In this document: piece by piece, positions 53,169 to 62,851 of the stretch
Layout: every line of letters begins with the position of its first letter
Numbering within the stretch: position 1 is the first letter of the stretch
Assembly: GCF_014138285.1 (NCBI RefSeq)
Contig: NZ_JACGXN010000008.1
Location: 124,001-188,000 of the forward strand
Length of the DNA stretch: 64,000 bases
Origin: Phyllobacterium myrsinacearum
Lineage (GTDB): Bacteria > Pseudomonadota > Alphaproteobacteria > Rhizobiales > Rhizobiaceae
Direction: 5' to 3'
Notes under the pieces: generated by a model
What the model was told of the DNA's origin: nothing
The model's input: the letters and a program-made list of their open reading frames with translations, nothing else
The model's database searches: none
Position numbers and translations under genes: made by a program

Positions 53169-54662
53169 TCAGCTTGCTTCGAGGCAGAGATATTTGAGTT
53201 CCGTGAAGGCTTCGATGCCGTGGCGCGATCCTTCCCGTCCGAGACCGGATTGCTTCACGCCGCCAAAGGGGATCGGCGCACCGGTGATTTTGACCCGGTT
53301 GATCGCAACCATGCCGTATTCGAGCGCACAGCCCAGACGCAGCATGCGCTGGCCGTCGCGGGTAACGACATAGGCCACAAGACCATATTCCGTATCGTTG
53401 GCACGGCGAACGACTTCATCCTCGTCATCAAACACGGTCACAGCGGCCACTGGACCGAACGTTTCCTCGCGCATAATCAGAGCGGTATCGGGAACATTCG
53501 TCAGCAACGTCGGCTGGAAAAACAAAGGGCCTGCTGTGTGCCGCTTGCCGCCGGCAAGGCACCTGGCACCGCGATCGAGTGCGTCCTGTACCTGTTCTTC
53601 GACCTTCTGCACGGCCCTTTCATGCATCAACGGACCGATTTCCGCCCCCTCTGTCAGGCCGGATGCCACTTTCAACGCCTTAATTTTTCGAGCAAACGCA
53701 GCGACAAAAACATCATGAACCGGCCGTTCCACATAAATGCGATTGGCCGCCAGACAGTCCTGACCTGAGGTGGCAAATTTTGCACCGATCGCAATCTCCA
53801 CGGCGCGATCAATGTCACTATCGGCAAAGATAATCAGGGGCGCGTGTCCACCCAGTTCCATGACGAGGTTCTTCATTGTTGGTGCGCACTGTGCGGCAAT
53901 CAGACGTCCGACCTCGGTTGAACCTGTGAAACTCAAGGCGCGCACGCGCGGATCGGCGCAAAGCGCCTCGACGATAGGTGCTGCCTTGCCGGTGACAATA
54001 TTGAAAACACCCGCTGGCACCCCGGCCCGCTCCGCCAGTTCGGCAAGGGCAAGGGCTGACAACGGCGTCTCGGACGAGGGATGCGCGACAATGGTACAAC
54101 CGGCTGCAAGAGCAGCAGCTGCCTTGCGGGTCAGCATGGCAGACGGGAAATTCCACGGGGTAACGATACCGACAACGCCGATGGCTTCGCGGCTGACCAT
54201 CATCTGCGCACCGGGCAGATGGCTGGTTACGCCCTCTGCGTTCAGCCGCTTCCCCTCCTCCGCATAGAATTCGATGAAGGAAGCAGCGTATTCGATCTCC
54301 CCGCGCGACTCATCCAGCGGTTTACCCTGCTCGAGCGTCATGATCAGCGCGAGATCTTCCTTTGCCGCCAGAACCAGATCGTACCATTTGCGCAGGATGG
54401 AAGCACGTTGTTGCGGCAGCAACGAGCGCCATGAACGGAATGCGCGTGATGCAGCCTCGATGGCAAGAGAGGTTTCTTCCTGACCGAGCGCAGCGACCCA
54501 TGCAACCGGCATTCCCGATGCCGGGTCACGCACCTCAAATGTCTGCCCGCCTTTGCCTGAGACCCAATGGCCATCGATATAGGCAAGATCGCGCAACATC
54601 CTGCGATCCTGCAGGCGGTCAAGTCCATCGTGGCGTTCGGGTCGTGCGAAATGGGCAGACAT
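53169..54662 (-). CDS. doeC: Aldehyde dehydrogenase, likely aspartate-semialdehyde dehydrogenase of ectoine catabolism
   Basis: 497 residues, succinate-semialdehyde dehydrogenase type. Catalytic Cys303 (SGQDCLAANR) and Glu269 (MELGGHAPL) are present. In the cofactor motif the usual Lys of VKPSxETP is His194 (IVAHPSSETP). Oxidises aspartate semialdehyde to aspartate in the DoeCD route; a SSADH role is the alternative. GGGAG precedes the ATG at 54662 by six bases. First gene of doeC-doeD-MDR. Confidence 0.82.
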   Translation of the reverse strand: MSAHFARPERHDGLDRLQDRRMLRDLAYIDGHWVSGKGGQTFEVRDPASGMPVAWVAALGQEETSLAIEAASRAFRSWRSLLPQQRASILRKWYDLVLAAKEDLALIMTLEQGKPLDESRGEIEYAASFIEFYAEEGKRLNAEGVTSHLPGAQMMVSREAIGVVGIVTPWNFPSAMLTRKAAAALAAGCTIVAHPSSETPLSALALAELAERAGVPAGVFNIVTGKAAPIVEALCADPRVRALSFTGSTEVGRLIAAQCAPTMKNLVMELGGHAPLIIFADSDIDRAVEIAIGAKFATSGQDCLAANRIYVERPVHDVFVAAFARKIKALKVASGLTEGAEIGPLMHERAVQKVEEQVQDALDRGARCLAGGKRHTAGPLFFQPTLLTNVPDTALIMREETFGPVAAVTVFDDEDEVVRRANDTEYGLVAYVVTRDGQRMLRLGCALEYGMVAINRVKITGAPIPFGGVKQSGLGREGSRHGIEAFTELKYLCLEAS

Positions 54663-54838
54663 CGGGCTCTCCCTGAGAATAGACCGCAATGCTCACCGAT
54701 CCCGTCAGGAGAGAGTGACTGTAATGCGCCGCCTGCAGAGAGAGATTGTCCGATTTTCCCCCGTGATTTGGAGAGATGGACCGGGGTGTCAGTCGGGTGG
54801 TCCGTTCTAAGATTTGCGTGTCGCATGAGATGCGAATG

Positions 54839-55339
54839 TCAATTTCGTTCCACTAGCGGCTGGATCAGGTCATGAACAGGCAGAGCTGTTTCCTCTTTCA
54901 CCGTCTTGGTGATGATGTAGGAAAAATACCGGTCGATACCGAGCTCCCGTTGCAACAGATCATCGATAAGCCGCTGATAGGCATCGATATCCCGGGCGAC
55001 AATTTTCAGAATGTAATCGACACCGCCGCCAACCGACCAGCACGAGGTTACCTCGGGCAAAAGCTTTATCGCCCGCTCGAACCGCTCGAAATCCGTCTGC
55101 TTGTGCGACGCGAGCGTGACCTCCACGAGGATACTGGCGACTGGCGCAACCAGCCTGAGCGCCAGCCGCGCATGATAACCGGTGATAATCCCCGCCTTTT
55201 CCAGCCGGCGAAGCCTTGTCCAGCACGGTGTCGGCGAGATACCCGCCCGTTCGGCAAGGGCGAGTTTGGTGATCCGTCCATCCCGCTGGATGGCATCGAG
55301 AATGCGGATATCGATTGCGTCAAGCCTAGGTGCGCCCAT
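54839..55339 (-). CDS. doeX: Lrp/AsnC family regulator of ectoine catabolism
   Basis: 166 residues: helix-turn-helix at about 20-45 (ITKLALAERAGISPTPCWTRLRRLE) and AsnC ligand domain. In ectoine degraders an Lrp-type gene (DoeX/AsnC) sits in the doe cluster and is proposed to respond to diaminobutyrate derivatives. It is divergent from enuR with an 85-bp shared region and upstream of doeC. Confidence 0.85.
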   Translation of the reverse strand: MGAPRLDAIDIRILDAIQRDGRITKLALAERAGISPTPCWTRLRRLEKAGIITGYHARLALRLVAPVASILVEVTLASHKQTDFERFERAIKLLPEVTSCWSVGGGVDYILKIVARDIDAYQRLIDDLLQRELGIDRYFSYIITKTVKEETALPVHDLIQPLVERN

Positions 55340-55396
55340 TACCGTTCCAGTTCAAAGAGTGGATTGATCATGGCCTTGTGTTTTTCTCATTGTCAA

Positions 55397-55430
55397 TTGA
55401 CCTGATTTCAATCAATCTGAAATCATGACA
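55397..55430. promoter_or_regulatory. Inverted operator-like motifs between doeX and enuR
   Basis: TTGACCTGATTT (55397-55408) reads on the plus strand and AAATCATGACA (55420-55430) is the opposite-strand form of TGTCATGATTT. Between them lies a perfect dyad TGATTTCA-N7-TGAAATCA (55403-55425) that includes the A of the enuR ATG. The same word TTG(A/T)CATGATTT recurs at the ehuA promoter. Confidence 0.6.
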
Positions 55431-56810
55431 TTATGGCGTCCTGATATCAGCTCACTCACCCGCCCTGCCTACCTCTCGTTGGCGGACCAGATTGCACGCG
55501 CCGTGGGTGACGGCACCTTGGCAGCAGGTACGCGTCTGCCGACCCACCGGAAGATGGCGGAAGATCTGCAACTGTCCGTGCAGACGGTCAGCCGTGCCTA
55601 TGAGGAGCTCATTCGCCGGGGCATGCTTTCGGGCGAAACCGGGCGTGGCAGTTTCGTCAAGGCGCAGCGGCGCGAAATCGATCAGCCTTATCTGCCGGAG
55701 CGTCTTGGCGAAGTGATTGACCTTTCGATCCTCAAGCCCGTCTGCGAAAAAATGCATCATGAGCGTTTGAAGAAGGCGCTGGGCTGGCTTTCTGAAACCC
55801 TGCCCGCAAGTTCCGCTTTGTCGTTCCGTCCGAACGTGGTTTTCCCGCGCCACCGCGCCACGGCGGTCAAGTGGCTGCGCGAGTGCGGCCTTGATGTCCC
55901 CGCGTCGAATATCAGCGTCACCAACGGTGCGACCGCTGCGATGACCGTCGCCATCATGAGTGTTGCACCTGTCGGTTCGATCATTGCGACCGAAGCTACC
56001 GGGCACCATACTCTTGTGCCGCTGGCCTCCTATCTTGGGCTGACACTCAAGGGCATAGCCATTGACGATCAGGGCATAATCCCCGAAGCGCTGGATGCGG
56101 CATGCAAGGAATCCAGCATTCGCGCATTGTTTGTGCAGCCGGCCGCGATCAATCCATGCGCAACAGTGATGGGATCTGTCCGCCGCGCCGAGATTGTCGA
56201 GGTTGCGCGCAAACGCGATATTGCGATTGTCGAAAGCGATATACTCGGCCCTTTGGTCCAGGATCGTCCGCCACCGATTGCCGCACTGGCTCCCGAGCGG
56301 ACGCTCTATTTCACCAGCTTTACCAAGACTGTCGTACCGGGTTTACGCATCGGCTATCTGGCAGCGCCTGACCGTTATGTTGCCGCTGTCGCCAACCGCC
56401 ATCTCGTTTCCAACTGGATGGCAACACCTATGGTTGCGGAGATCGCCACACGCTGGGTCGAGGACGGCACGGCCATGGAACTGGTGCAATGGCAGCGCGA
56501 AGCCCTGCGGCGCAGACACGAGATTGCGTCGCAGGTGCTTTCAGGTACATTTTTCCGCTCGCACCCGCAAAGCCTGCATATCTGGCTGCCACTGACCGAC
56601 GGGCGAACGGAAGAGACCTTCGTCGCTCAGGCACGCTTGCAGAATGTCGCCATCGCACCCGGTGCATCATTCCGCATTTCGCAGGAAGACTGGACACCGG
56701 CCGTGCGCATATCGCTCGGCTCCACCACGGAAGCCGAATTGTTGCGTGGCCTTACGGTCGTCGGAAGTCTGCTGCAGGGTGATCCCGAACACCTGTTGCT
56801 CGCCATTTAG
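55425..56810 (+). CDS. enuR: MocR/GabR-type regulator of ectoine catabolism
   Basis: 461 residues. GntR winged helix at 1-80 (YLSLADQIARAVGDGTLAAGTRLPTHRKMAEDL) joined to a class I aminotransferase-like domain whose PLP Lys is in YFTSFTKTVVPGLRIGYLA. EnuR proteins repress ectoine uptake and catabolic genes and are relieved by pathway intermediates that bind to the PLP domain. The neighbouring ehu/eut genes support the call. An operator-like dyad overlaps its start codon, suggesting autoregulation. Confidence 0.88.
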   Translation: MTLWRPDISSLTRPAYLSLADQIARAVGDGTLAAGTRLPTHRKMAEDLQLSVQTVSRAYEELIRRGMLSGETGRGSFVKAQRREIDQPYLPERLGEVIDLSILKPVCEKMHHERLKKALGWLSETLPASSALSFRPNVVFPRHRATAVKWLRECGLDVPASNISVTNGATAAMTVAIMSVAPVGSIIATEATGHHTLVPLASYLGLTLKGIAIDDQGIIPEALDAACKESSIRALFVQPAAINPCATVMGSVRRAEIVEVARKRDIAIVESDILGPLVQDRPPPIAALAPERTLYFTSFTKTVVPGLRIGYLAAPDRYVAAVANRHLVSNWMATPMVAEIATRWVEDGTAMELVQWQREALRRRHEIASQVLSGTFFRSHPQSLHIWLPLTDGRTEETFVAQARLQNVAIAPGASFRISQEDWTPAVRISLGSTTEAELLRGLTVVGSLLQGDPEHLLLAI

Positions 56811-56844
56811 TCAAAGCGCGCAATTTCATGGCAATAAAACTTAT

Positions 56845-56883
56845 ATTGTCATGATTTAATTTTTATAATTGACATGATTTGAT
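56845..56883 (+). promoter_or_regulatory. Direct repeat and -10 box upstream of ehuA
   Basis: ATTGTCATGATTTAAT (56845-56860) and ATTGACATGATTTGAT (56868-56883) match at 14 of 16 bases with a 23-bp period, about two helical turns. A consensus TATAAT (56864-56869) lies between them, so a bound regulator would cover the promoter. The same core word occurs at the doeX-enuR region. Confidence 0.65.
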
Positions 56884-56934
56884 AAGTCTCTCATCGTTTA
56901 GGGCATAGCCGGTCTCAACCAGAGGGAGAGACGC

Positions 56935-57756
<822 letters not shown>

Positions 57757-57809
57757 TCGGCACGGCACCTGCACACCTTAAAACACAAGAAAACTGAGGA
57801 GTTGGGAAC

Positions 57810-58655
57810 ATGTTGAACTTGAAAACAATGAGTGCATCGATCGGAGCGATTGCACTGTCTGCCCTGGCGCTTTCCGTGCCTGCAAAAGCGGATGAAGCGC
57901 TCGACAAACTGAAAGCGCAGGGCTTTGCGCGCATTGCGATTGCCAATGAGCCACCTTTCACCGCGGTCAAGCCGGATGGCACAGTGTCCGGCGCAGGGCC
58001 TGATGTTGCACGAGCCGTCTTCAAGAAGCTCGGCGTGGCCGATGTGGTTGCATCCATCTCCGAATATGGCGCCATGATCCCGGGCCTTCAGGCCGGACGT
58101 CATGATGTGGTGACGGCCGGGCTGTTCATGAAACCGGAACGCTGCCGGGCCGTCGCCTATTCCGAGCCAATTCTGTGCGATGCCGAAGCTTTTCTGGTCA
58201 AGAAGGGCAATCCCAAGGGCTTCAAGAGCTACAAGGATATCGCGGTGGATGCGAAAGCAACCATCGGCGCACCCGGTGGCGGCACGGAAGAACGGCTGGC
58301 GCTGGAAGCCGGTGTGCCACGTGACCGCGTGATCGTTGTTCCCGATGGCCAGAGCGGCATCAAGATGCTGCAGGACGGGCGTATCGATGTCTACTCCCTG
58401 CCGGTTCTTTCCATCAATGATCTGGTCAAGAAGGCCAATGACCCGAATGTCGAAGTCTTCGCCCCCGTCGTGAACGCACCGGTCTATTGCGATGGCGCGG
58501 CCTTCCGCAAGGACCAGACCACCCTGCGCGACGAGTTCGACAAGGTTCTCGCCGAGATGAAGAAATCAGGTGAATTTGAGAAGATCGTCGAACCTTACGG
58601 CTTCTCGGCCAAGGCAGCCATGTCAACAACGCGCGAGAAGCTTTGCGCCGGCTGA
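57810..58655 (+). CDS. ehuB: Ectoine/hydroxyectoine-binding protein
   Basis: 281 residues, SBP family 3, signal peptide ending at AKA (about residue 27). Fits EhuB of Sinorhizobium, which binds ectoine and hydroxyectoine in an aromatic pocket. Followed by a 13-bp hairpin before ehuC. Confidence 0.92.
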   Translation: MLNLKTMSASIGAIALSALALSVPAKADEALDKLKAQGFARIAIANEPPFTAVKPDGTVSGAGPDVARAVFKKLGVADVVASISEYGAMIPGLQAGRHDVVTAGLFMKPERCRAVAYSEPILCDAEAFLVKKGNPKGFKSYKDIAVDAKATIGAPGGGTEERLALEAGVPRDRVIVVPDGQSGIKMLQDGRIDVYSLPVLSINDLVKKANDPNVEVFAPVVNAPVYCDGAAFRKDQTTLRDEFDKVLAEMKKSGEFEKIVEPYGFSAKAAMSTTREKLCAG

Positions 58656-58668
58656 CAAGCACCCTGTC

Positions 58669-58702
58669 ATGGTCACTCCGGCAGGGATACCGGAGTGACC
58701 AT
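58669..58702 (+). terminator. Intercistronic hairpin between ehuB and ehuC
   Basis: ATGGTCACTCCGG/CCGGAGTGACCAT forms a perfect 13-bp stem with an 8-base loop, 14 bases after ehuB. No T run; likely protects the upstream message and raises binding-protein yield. Confidence 0.7.
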
Positions 58703-58735
58703 CCGCAATTTCCGTCACGAACGAGAGCATGACCG

Positions 58736-59395
58736 ATGGGCCAGTGGGCCGGATATTTACAGCTGATTCTGGAAGGGGCGCTGGTTACCATCAAGCTGAC
58801 CCTGATGGGGTCCGTGCTTGCGCTGATCATGGCCTTTATCGCCGGCCTCGGCCGGATATCGCGATTCCGGGCTGTGCGCGCACTGGCCACCACCTATATC
58901 GAGTTCTTTCGCGGTACCTCCATCTTCGTCCAGCTCTTCTGGGCCTATTTCGTGCTGCCGCTGTTCGGCTTCTCGCTCACGCCGTTGCAGGCGGGTGTTC
59001 TGGCGCTCGGTCTCAACGTGGGAGCCTATGGCGCCGAAGTCGTGCGCGGTGCAATCAAGTCCATCGGACGGGAACAGTATGAGGCCTGCATTGCTCTGAA
59101 CTTCAACCGCTGGCAGAGCTTGCGCCATATCATTCTGCCGCAGGCTTTCGTACTGATGCTGCCGACCTTCGGTAACAATGCGATCGAGCTTTTGAAAGCC
59201 TCCGCTGTCGTATCGCTGATTTCCCTTTCGGACATGACGTTCCAGGCGCAGGTCGTACGCGCCCAGACAGGCAGCACATTGATGCCTTTCCTGACCATTC
59301 TTGTTCTTTACTTCCTTATGTCGTCGGTCATCTCCGCCGCGATCCGCGGACTGGAGCGTTATCTGACCCGCGGCCTTGACGGCGTGAGGTCCTGA
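58736..59395 (+). CDS. ehuC: Ectoine/hydroxyectoine ABC transporter permease EhuC
   Basis: 219 residues, five or so membrane helices, permease loop EACIALNFNRWQSLRHIILPQAF (EAA motif). Heterodimer partner of EhuD. One base separates its stop from ehuD. Confidence 0.92.
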   Translation: MGQWAGYLQLILEGALVTIKLTLMGSVLALIMAFIAGLGRISRFRAVRALATTYIEFFRGTSIFVQLFWAYFVLPLFGFSLTPLQAGVLALGLNVGAYGAEVVRGAIKSIGREQYEACIALNFNRWQSLRHIILPQAFVLMLPTFGNNAIELLKASAVVSLISLSDMTFQAQVVRAQTGSTLMPFLTILVLYFLMSSVISAAIRGLERYLTRGLDGVRS

Positions 59396-59396
59396 G

Positions 59397-60059
59397 ATGG
59401 AATGGGATTGGGCCTTTGTTATCGAAATTCTTCCGACCATGATCGAGGGCGTGAAGATCACCATTCTGGCAACCCTTCTGGGATCGGTGCTTGCCGCCAT
59501 TATCGGCCTTGGTCTGGCTATCCTGCGCCGCTCGAAGAATGCCTTTGTCTCGAAGCCCGTTGGCTTTCTCGCCGACTTCATTCGCGGCACGCCTTTGCTC
59601 GTGCAGCTGTATTTCATCTTCTACGTGCTGCCCGATGCGGGCATTACCCTCTCCCCGCTGGTCGCCGGTGTAATCGGCCTCGGCCTGCATTACGGCACCT
59701 ACACGGCAGAGGTCTATCGCGGTGGCATCGACAACGTGGCACGCGGCCAGTGGGAAGCTGCTCGCGCCTGCAATCTCTCGGCATTCCAGACCTGGACAAG
59801 GATCATTCTGCCGCAGGCCTTGCCGCCGATGATCCCGGCACTCGCCAACTATTTCATCGCCATGTTCAAGGAAACGCCGCTGCTTTCCGCGATCACCGTG
59901 CTTGAACTGATGAATCAGGCGCGAAGCATCGCCAATTACAACTATCGCTACATTGAGCCGATCACACTGGTGGGCGCATTCTTCCTGGTGATCAGTCTTG
60001 TATCCGTCATTGCCCTGCGCTGGCTCGAACGCCGCTATGGGCGGATCGAGGAGAGATAA
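59397..60059 (+). CDS. ehuD: Ectoine/hydroxyectoine ABC transporter permease EhuD
   Basis: 220 residues of the polar amino acid permease family; EAA loop EAARACNLSAFQTWTRIILPQAL. Begins immediately after ehuC and ends one base before eutA. Confidence 0.92.
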   Translation: MEWDWAFVIEILPTMIEGVKITILATLLGSVLAAIIGLGLAILRRSKNAFVSKPVGFLADFIRGTPLLVQLYFIFYVLPDAGITLSPLVAGVIGLGLHYGTYTAEVYRGGIDNVARGQWEAARACNLSAFQTWTRIILPQALPPMIPALANYFIAMFKETPLLSAITVLELMNQARSIANYNYRYIEPITLVGAFFLVISLVSVIALRWLERRYGRIEER

Positions 60060-60060
60060 C

Positions 60061-60840
60061 ATGGGTATTCCGATCAAGGTCACCCAAACAATGACGCCGC
60101 TTGGCTTCGATGACCGCCCCATTGCCAAGCGCGTCGGCCTCGTGATCCTCGCCACGGACCATACGACGGAACCGGACTTTCAGCGCATGGTCGCGAGCGA
60201 CACAATCGGCCTCTATACGGCGCGCATCCCCTATGCCAATCCGACGACCCCGGAAAATCTGCGTCGCATGCAGCCTGAACTGACGGTGGGCGCGGGATTG
60301 ATCCTGCCCGGCGAGAATCTCGATGCGATCTGCTATTCCTGTACATCGGCGTCGGTGGTCATCGGTGACGATGCGATCGAATCCGCAATCAAAGCCGCCA
60401 AGCCCGGCGTGCCGGTCATTACCCCGCCGCTTGCCGCCGTTCGCGCACTGCATGCCTTCGATGCCAGGCGTATCAGTGTGCTCACGCCCTATACCGTCGA
60501 AACGAGCACACCGATGCTGGCTTACTTCCAAGCCAAGGGTTTCGATATCGCCCGTTTCACCTGTTTCGGCCTCGAAGACGACCGGGAAATGGCACGCATT
60601 ACGCCCGCATCACTCGTGGCTGCAGCCACCGAAGCCATGGCCCCGGACTGCGACGCCCTGTTCATATCCTGCACCGCATTGCGCGCCGCCATTGCCGCCC
60701 CGCAGATCGAAGCGGCGATCGGCAAGCCTGTTGTCACGAGTAATCTCGCCACGGCATGGGCAACATTGCACCTGTGCGGCGAAAATCAGCCGCGACCGGA
60801 ACTTGGTCAATTGATGACCCGGTCCATGGGCGCCTGGTAA
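60061..60840 (+). CDS. eutA: Ectoine utilisation protein EutA, Asp/Glu racemase-like
   Basis: 259 residues. Racemase/arylmalonate-decarboxylase fold with two Cys-containing loops, ICYSCTSASVV and ALFISCTALRAA, that would flank the active site. EutA, B and C are thought to convert 5-hydroxyectoine towards ectoine; the exact reactions are not settled. The frame is open upstream, but GAGAG before the ATG at 60061 fixes the start. Confidence 0.88.
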   Translation: MGIPIKVTQTMTPLGFDDRPIAKRVGLVILATDHTTEPDFQRMVASDTIGLYTARIPYANPTTPENLRRMQPELTVGAGLILPGENLDAICYSCTSASVVIGDDAIESAIKAAKPGVPVITPPLAAVRALHAFDARRISVLTPYTVETSTPMLAYFQAKGFDIARFTCFGLEDDREMARITPASLVAAATEAMAPDCDALFISCTALRAAIAAPQIEAAIGKPVVTSNLATAWATLHLCGENQPRPELGQLMTRSMGAW

Positions 60841-60846
60841 ATCAGC

Positions 60847-61848
60847 ATGGCCCGGACATTTGTCACCCTGACCGAGATCGAGGCAGCGCGCCCGGTGATT
60901 GCGCCGCACATCCTGCACACACCCACGCTTCTGTCGGCAAGCCTGACCGAAAGGGTGGGGGTGCCGGTCTATCTCAAACTTGAACACCGGCAGATCACGG
61001 GAGCATTCAAGCTGCGGGGTGCCCTCAATGCCTTGAACAGCTTGTCGTCGGATGAAAGAAAGCGCGGTGTTGTCACCGCATCAACCGGCAATCACGGCCG
61101 CGCCCTCGCCTATGCCGCCGGCCTGCAAGGCATTCGCTCGATTATTTGCATGTCGAACCTTGTGCCTGGCAACAAGGTGAATGAGATCCGCAAGCTTGGT
61201 GCAGAAATCCGGATTGTCGGCACATCGCAGGATGACGCCCAGGAGGAAGTCGAGAAAATCGTCGCGCAGGATGGTTTCGCCATGGTTTCACCCTTTGACA
61301 ACCCGGCCATCGTCGCCGGTCAGGGAACAATCGGGCTTGAGATCATTGATGCCCTGCCGGACGTTGAAACCGTTCTCGTCCCGCTTTCCGGCGGCGGGCT
61401 CATCGCGGGGATCGCCGCAGCGGTTAAAGCTCTGAAGCCGAAGACAAGGGTCATCGGAATTTCGATGCAGAACGGCGCGGCAATGGCTGCCAGCCTCAAA
61501 GCCGGTCATCCCGTCAGCGTTGAGGAACAGCAAAGCCTGGCCGATTCCCTCGGCGGCGGCATCGGCCTCGACAACCGTGTGACCTTCGGCATGGTGCGTA
61601 AACTCGTCGATGAGGTCGTGCTGCTCTCCGAAGAAGAAATAGCGGCGGGCATCATCCACGCTTACGCGCAGGAGCGGGAAATCATCGAAGGCGCGGCAGC
61701 CGTTGGTATCGGTGCGCTTCTTGCGGGCAAGATCAGGTTGCAGGGACCAGTGGTTGCCCTGCTTTCCGGGCGCAATATCGACATGGGCCAGCATCGCCGC
61801 ATCGTCGCCGGATACCATGCAACGGAGACCGTGCCATGTCGCGCATGA
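60847..61848 (+). CDS. eutB: Ectoine utilisation protein EutB, threonine dehydratase-like
   Basis: 333 residues, fold type II PLP enzyme. PLP Lys in ITGAFKLRGAL (residues ~57), NHGRALAYAA, and the glycine loop LSGGGLIAG. In the eut pathway it probably acts as a dehydratase on hydroxyectoine. Overlaps eutC by 13 bases. Confidence 0.88.
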   Translation: MARTFVTLTEIEAARPVIAPHILHTPTLLSASLTERVGVPVYLKLEHRQITGAFKLRGALNALNSLSSDERKRGVVTASTGNHGRALAYAAGLQGIRSIICMSNLVPGNKVNEIRKLGAEIRIVGTSQDDAQEEVEKIVAQDGFAMVSPFDNPAIVAGQGTIGLEIIDALPDVETVLVPLSGGGLIAGIAAAVKALKPKTRVIGISMQNGAAMAASLKAGHPVSVEEQQSLADSLGGGIGLDNRVTFGMVRKLVDEVVLLSEEEIAAGIIHAYAQEREIIEGAAAVGIGALLAGKIRLQGPVVALLSGRNIDMGQHRRIVAGYHATETVPCRA

Positions 61849-62828
61849 CCATTCTCACTGAAGCCGATCTGCGCCGTATCGTTTCTCTCGATCTTGATGC
61901 GGTTGCGTGTGTCGAAGCTGCCTTCGAAGCCCTTGCAACGAAGGCCGTTGCCATGCCGCCGATTCTGCGGCTCGACATCCCGGAACATCGCGGCGAAGTG
62001 GATGTCAAAACCGCCTATGTCCCCGGTATCGATGCATTTGCGATCAAGATCAGCCCCGGCTTTTTCAACAACCCCCAGATCGGCCTGCCCAGCGTCAACG
62101 GCATGATGGTGCTGTTCTCCAGCAAGACCGGACTGGTCGAAGCCTTGTTGCTCGACAACGGCTATCTGACGGATGTTCGCACAGCGGCAGCCGGAGCCGT
62201 GGCTGCGAAATATCTTGCCCGCAAGAACGCAAGCGTGGCGACGATCTTTGGCGCCGGTGTACAGGCAGAACTGCAGCTCAAGGCACTGACACTGGTTCGT
62301 CCCATTGACGAGGTTCGTCTGTGGGCGCGTGATCCGCAAAAGGCTGAAGCGACCGCCAAGCGTATGCAGGCCGGGCTTGGCATCCAGATATCCGTTGAAA
62401 GCGATCCGTCGAAGGCCGTTGCGGGAAGCGATATTATAGTCACGACAACGCCGTCCGAGGAGCCGCTGCTTCGGGCGGAATGGCTGGAACCGGGTCAACA
62501 TGTGACCGCGATGGGGTCGGATGCCGAGCACAAGAACGAAATCGATCCGGTTATTATCCGGTTTGCCGATCTGTATGTCGCCGATAGCCTGAAACAGACA
62601 AGGCGGCTGGGCGAACTCCATCACGCCATAGCGGCAGGGTTGATTCCCGAAAACCAGGCCTTTCCGGAACTCGGCGCCATCATTGCAGGCACCAGTGCCG
62701 GCCGGCGGTCGGACCATGCGATCAGCGTTGCCGATCTGACCGGAACCGGCGTTCAGGACACCGCCATTGCCACGCTTGCCCGTGACCGCGCCAAAAAGGC
62801 CGGCGCCGGCACAGCGTTTGAAAGTTGA
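61836..62828 (+). CDS. eutC: Ectoine utilisation protein EutC, ornithine cyclodeaminase-like
   Basis: 330 residues, ornithine cyclodeaminase/mu-crystallin family with NAD-binding ATIFGAGVQAELQLKAL. GGAGA seven bases before the ATG at 61836 supports that start; an ATG at 61845 would give the minimal ATGA overlap with eutB. Third protein of the hydroxyectoine branch. Confidence 0.88.
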   Translation: MSRMTILTEADLRRIVSLDLDAVACVEAAFEALATKAVAMPPILRLDIPEHRGEVDVKTAYVPGIDAFAIKISPGFFNNPQIGLPSVNGMMVLFSSKTGLVEALLLDNGYLTDVRTAAAGAVAAKYLARKNASVATIFGAGVQAELQLKALTLVRPIDEVRLWARDPQKAEATAKRMQAGLGIQISVESDPSKAVAGSDIIVTTTPSEEPLLRAEWLEPGQHVTAMGSDAEHKNEIDPVIIRFADLYVADSLKQTRRLGELHHAIAAGLIPENQAFPELGAIIAGTSAGRRSDHAISVADLTGTGVQDTAIATLARDRAKKAGAGTAFES

Positions 62829-62851
62829 TATTCGAAAGTGAGGAAACCAGA

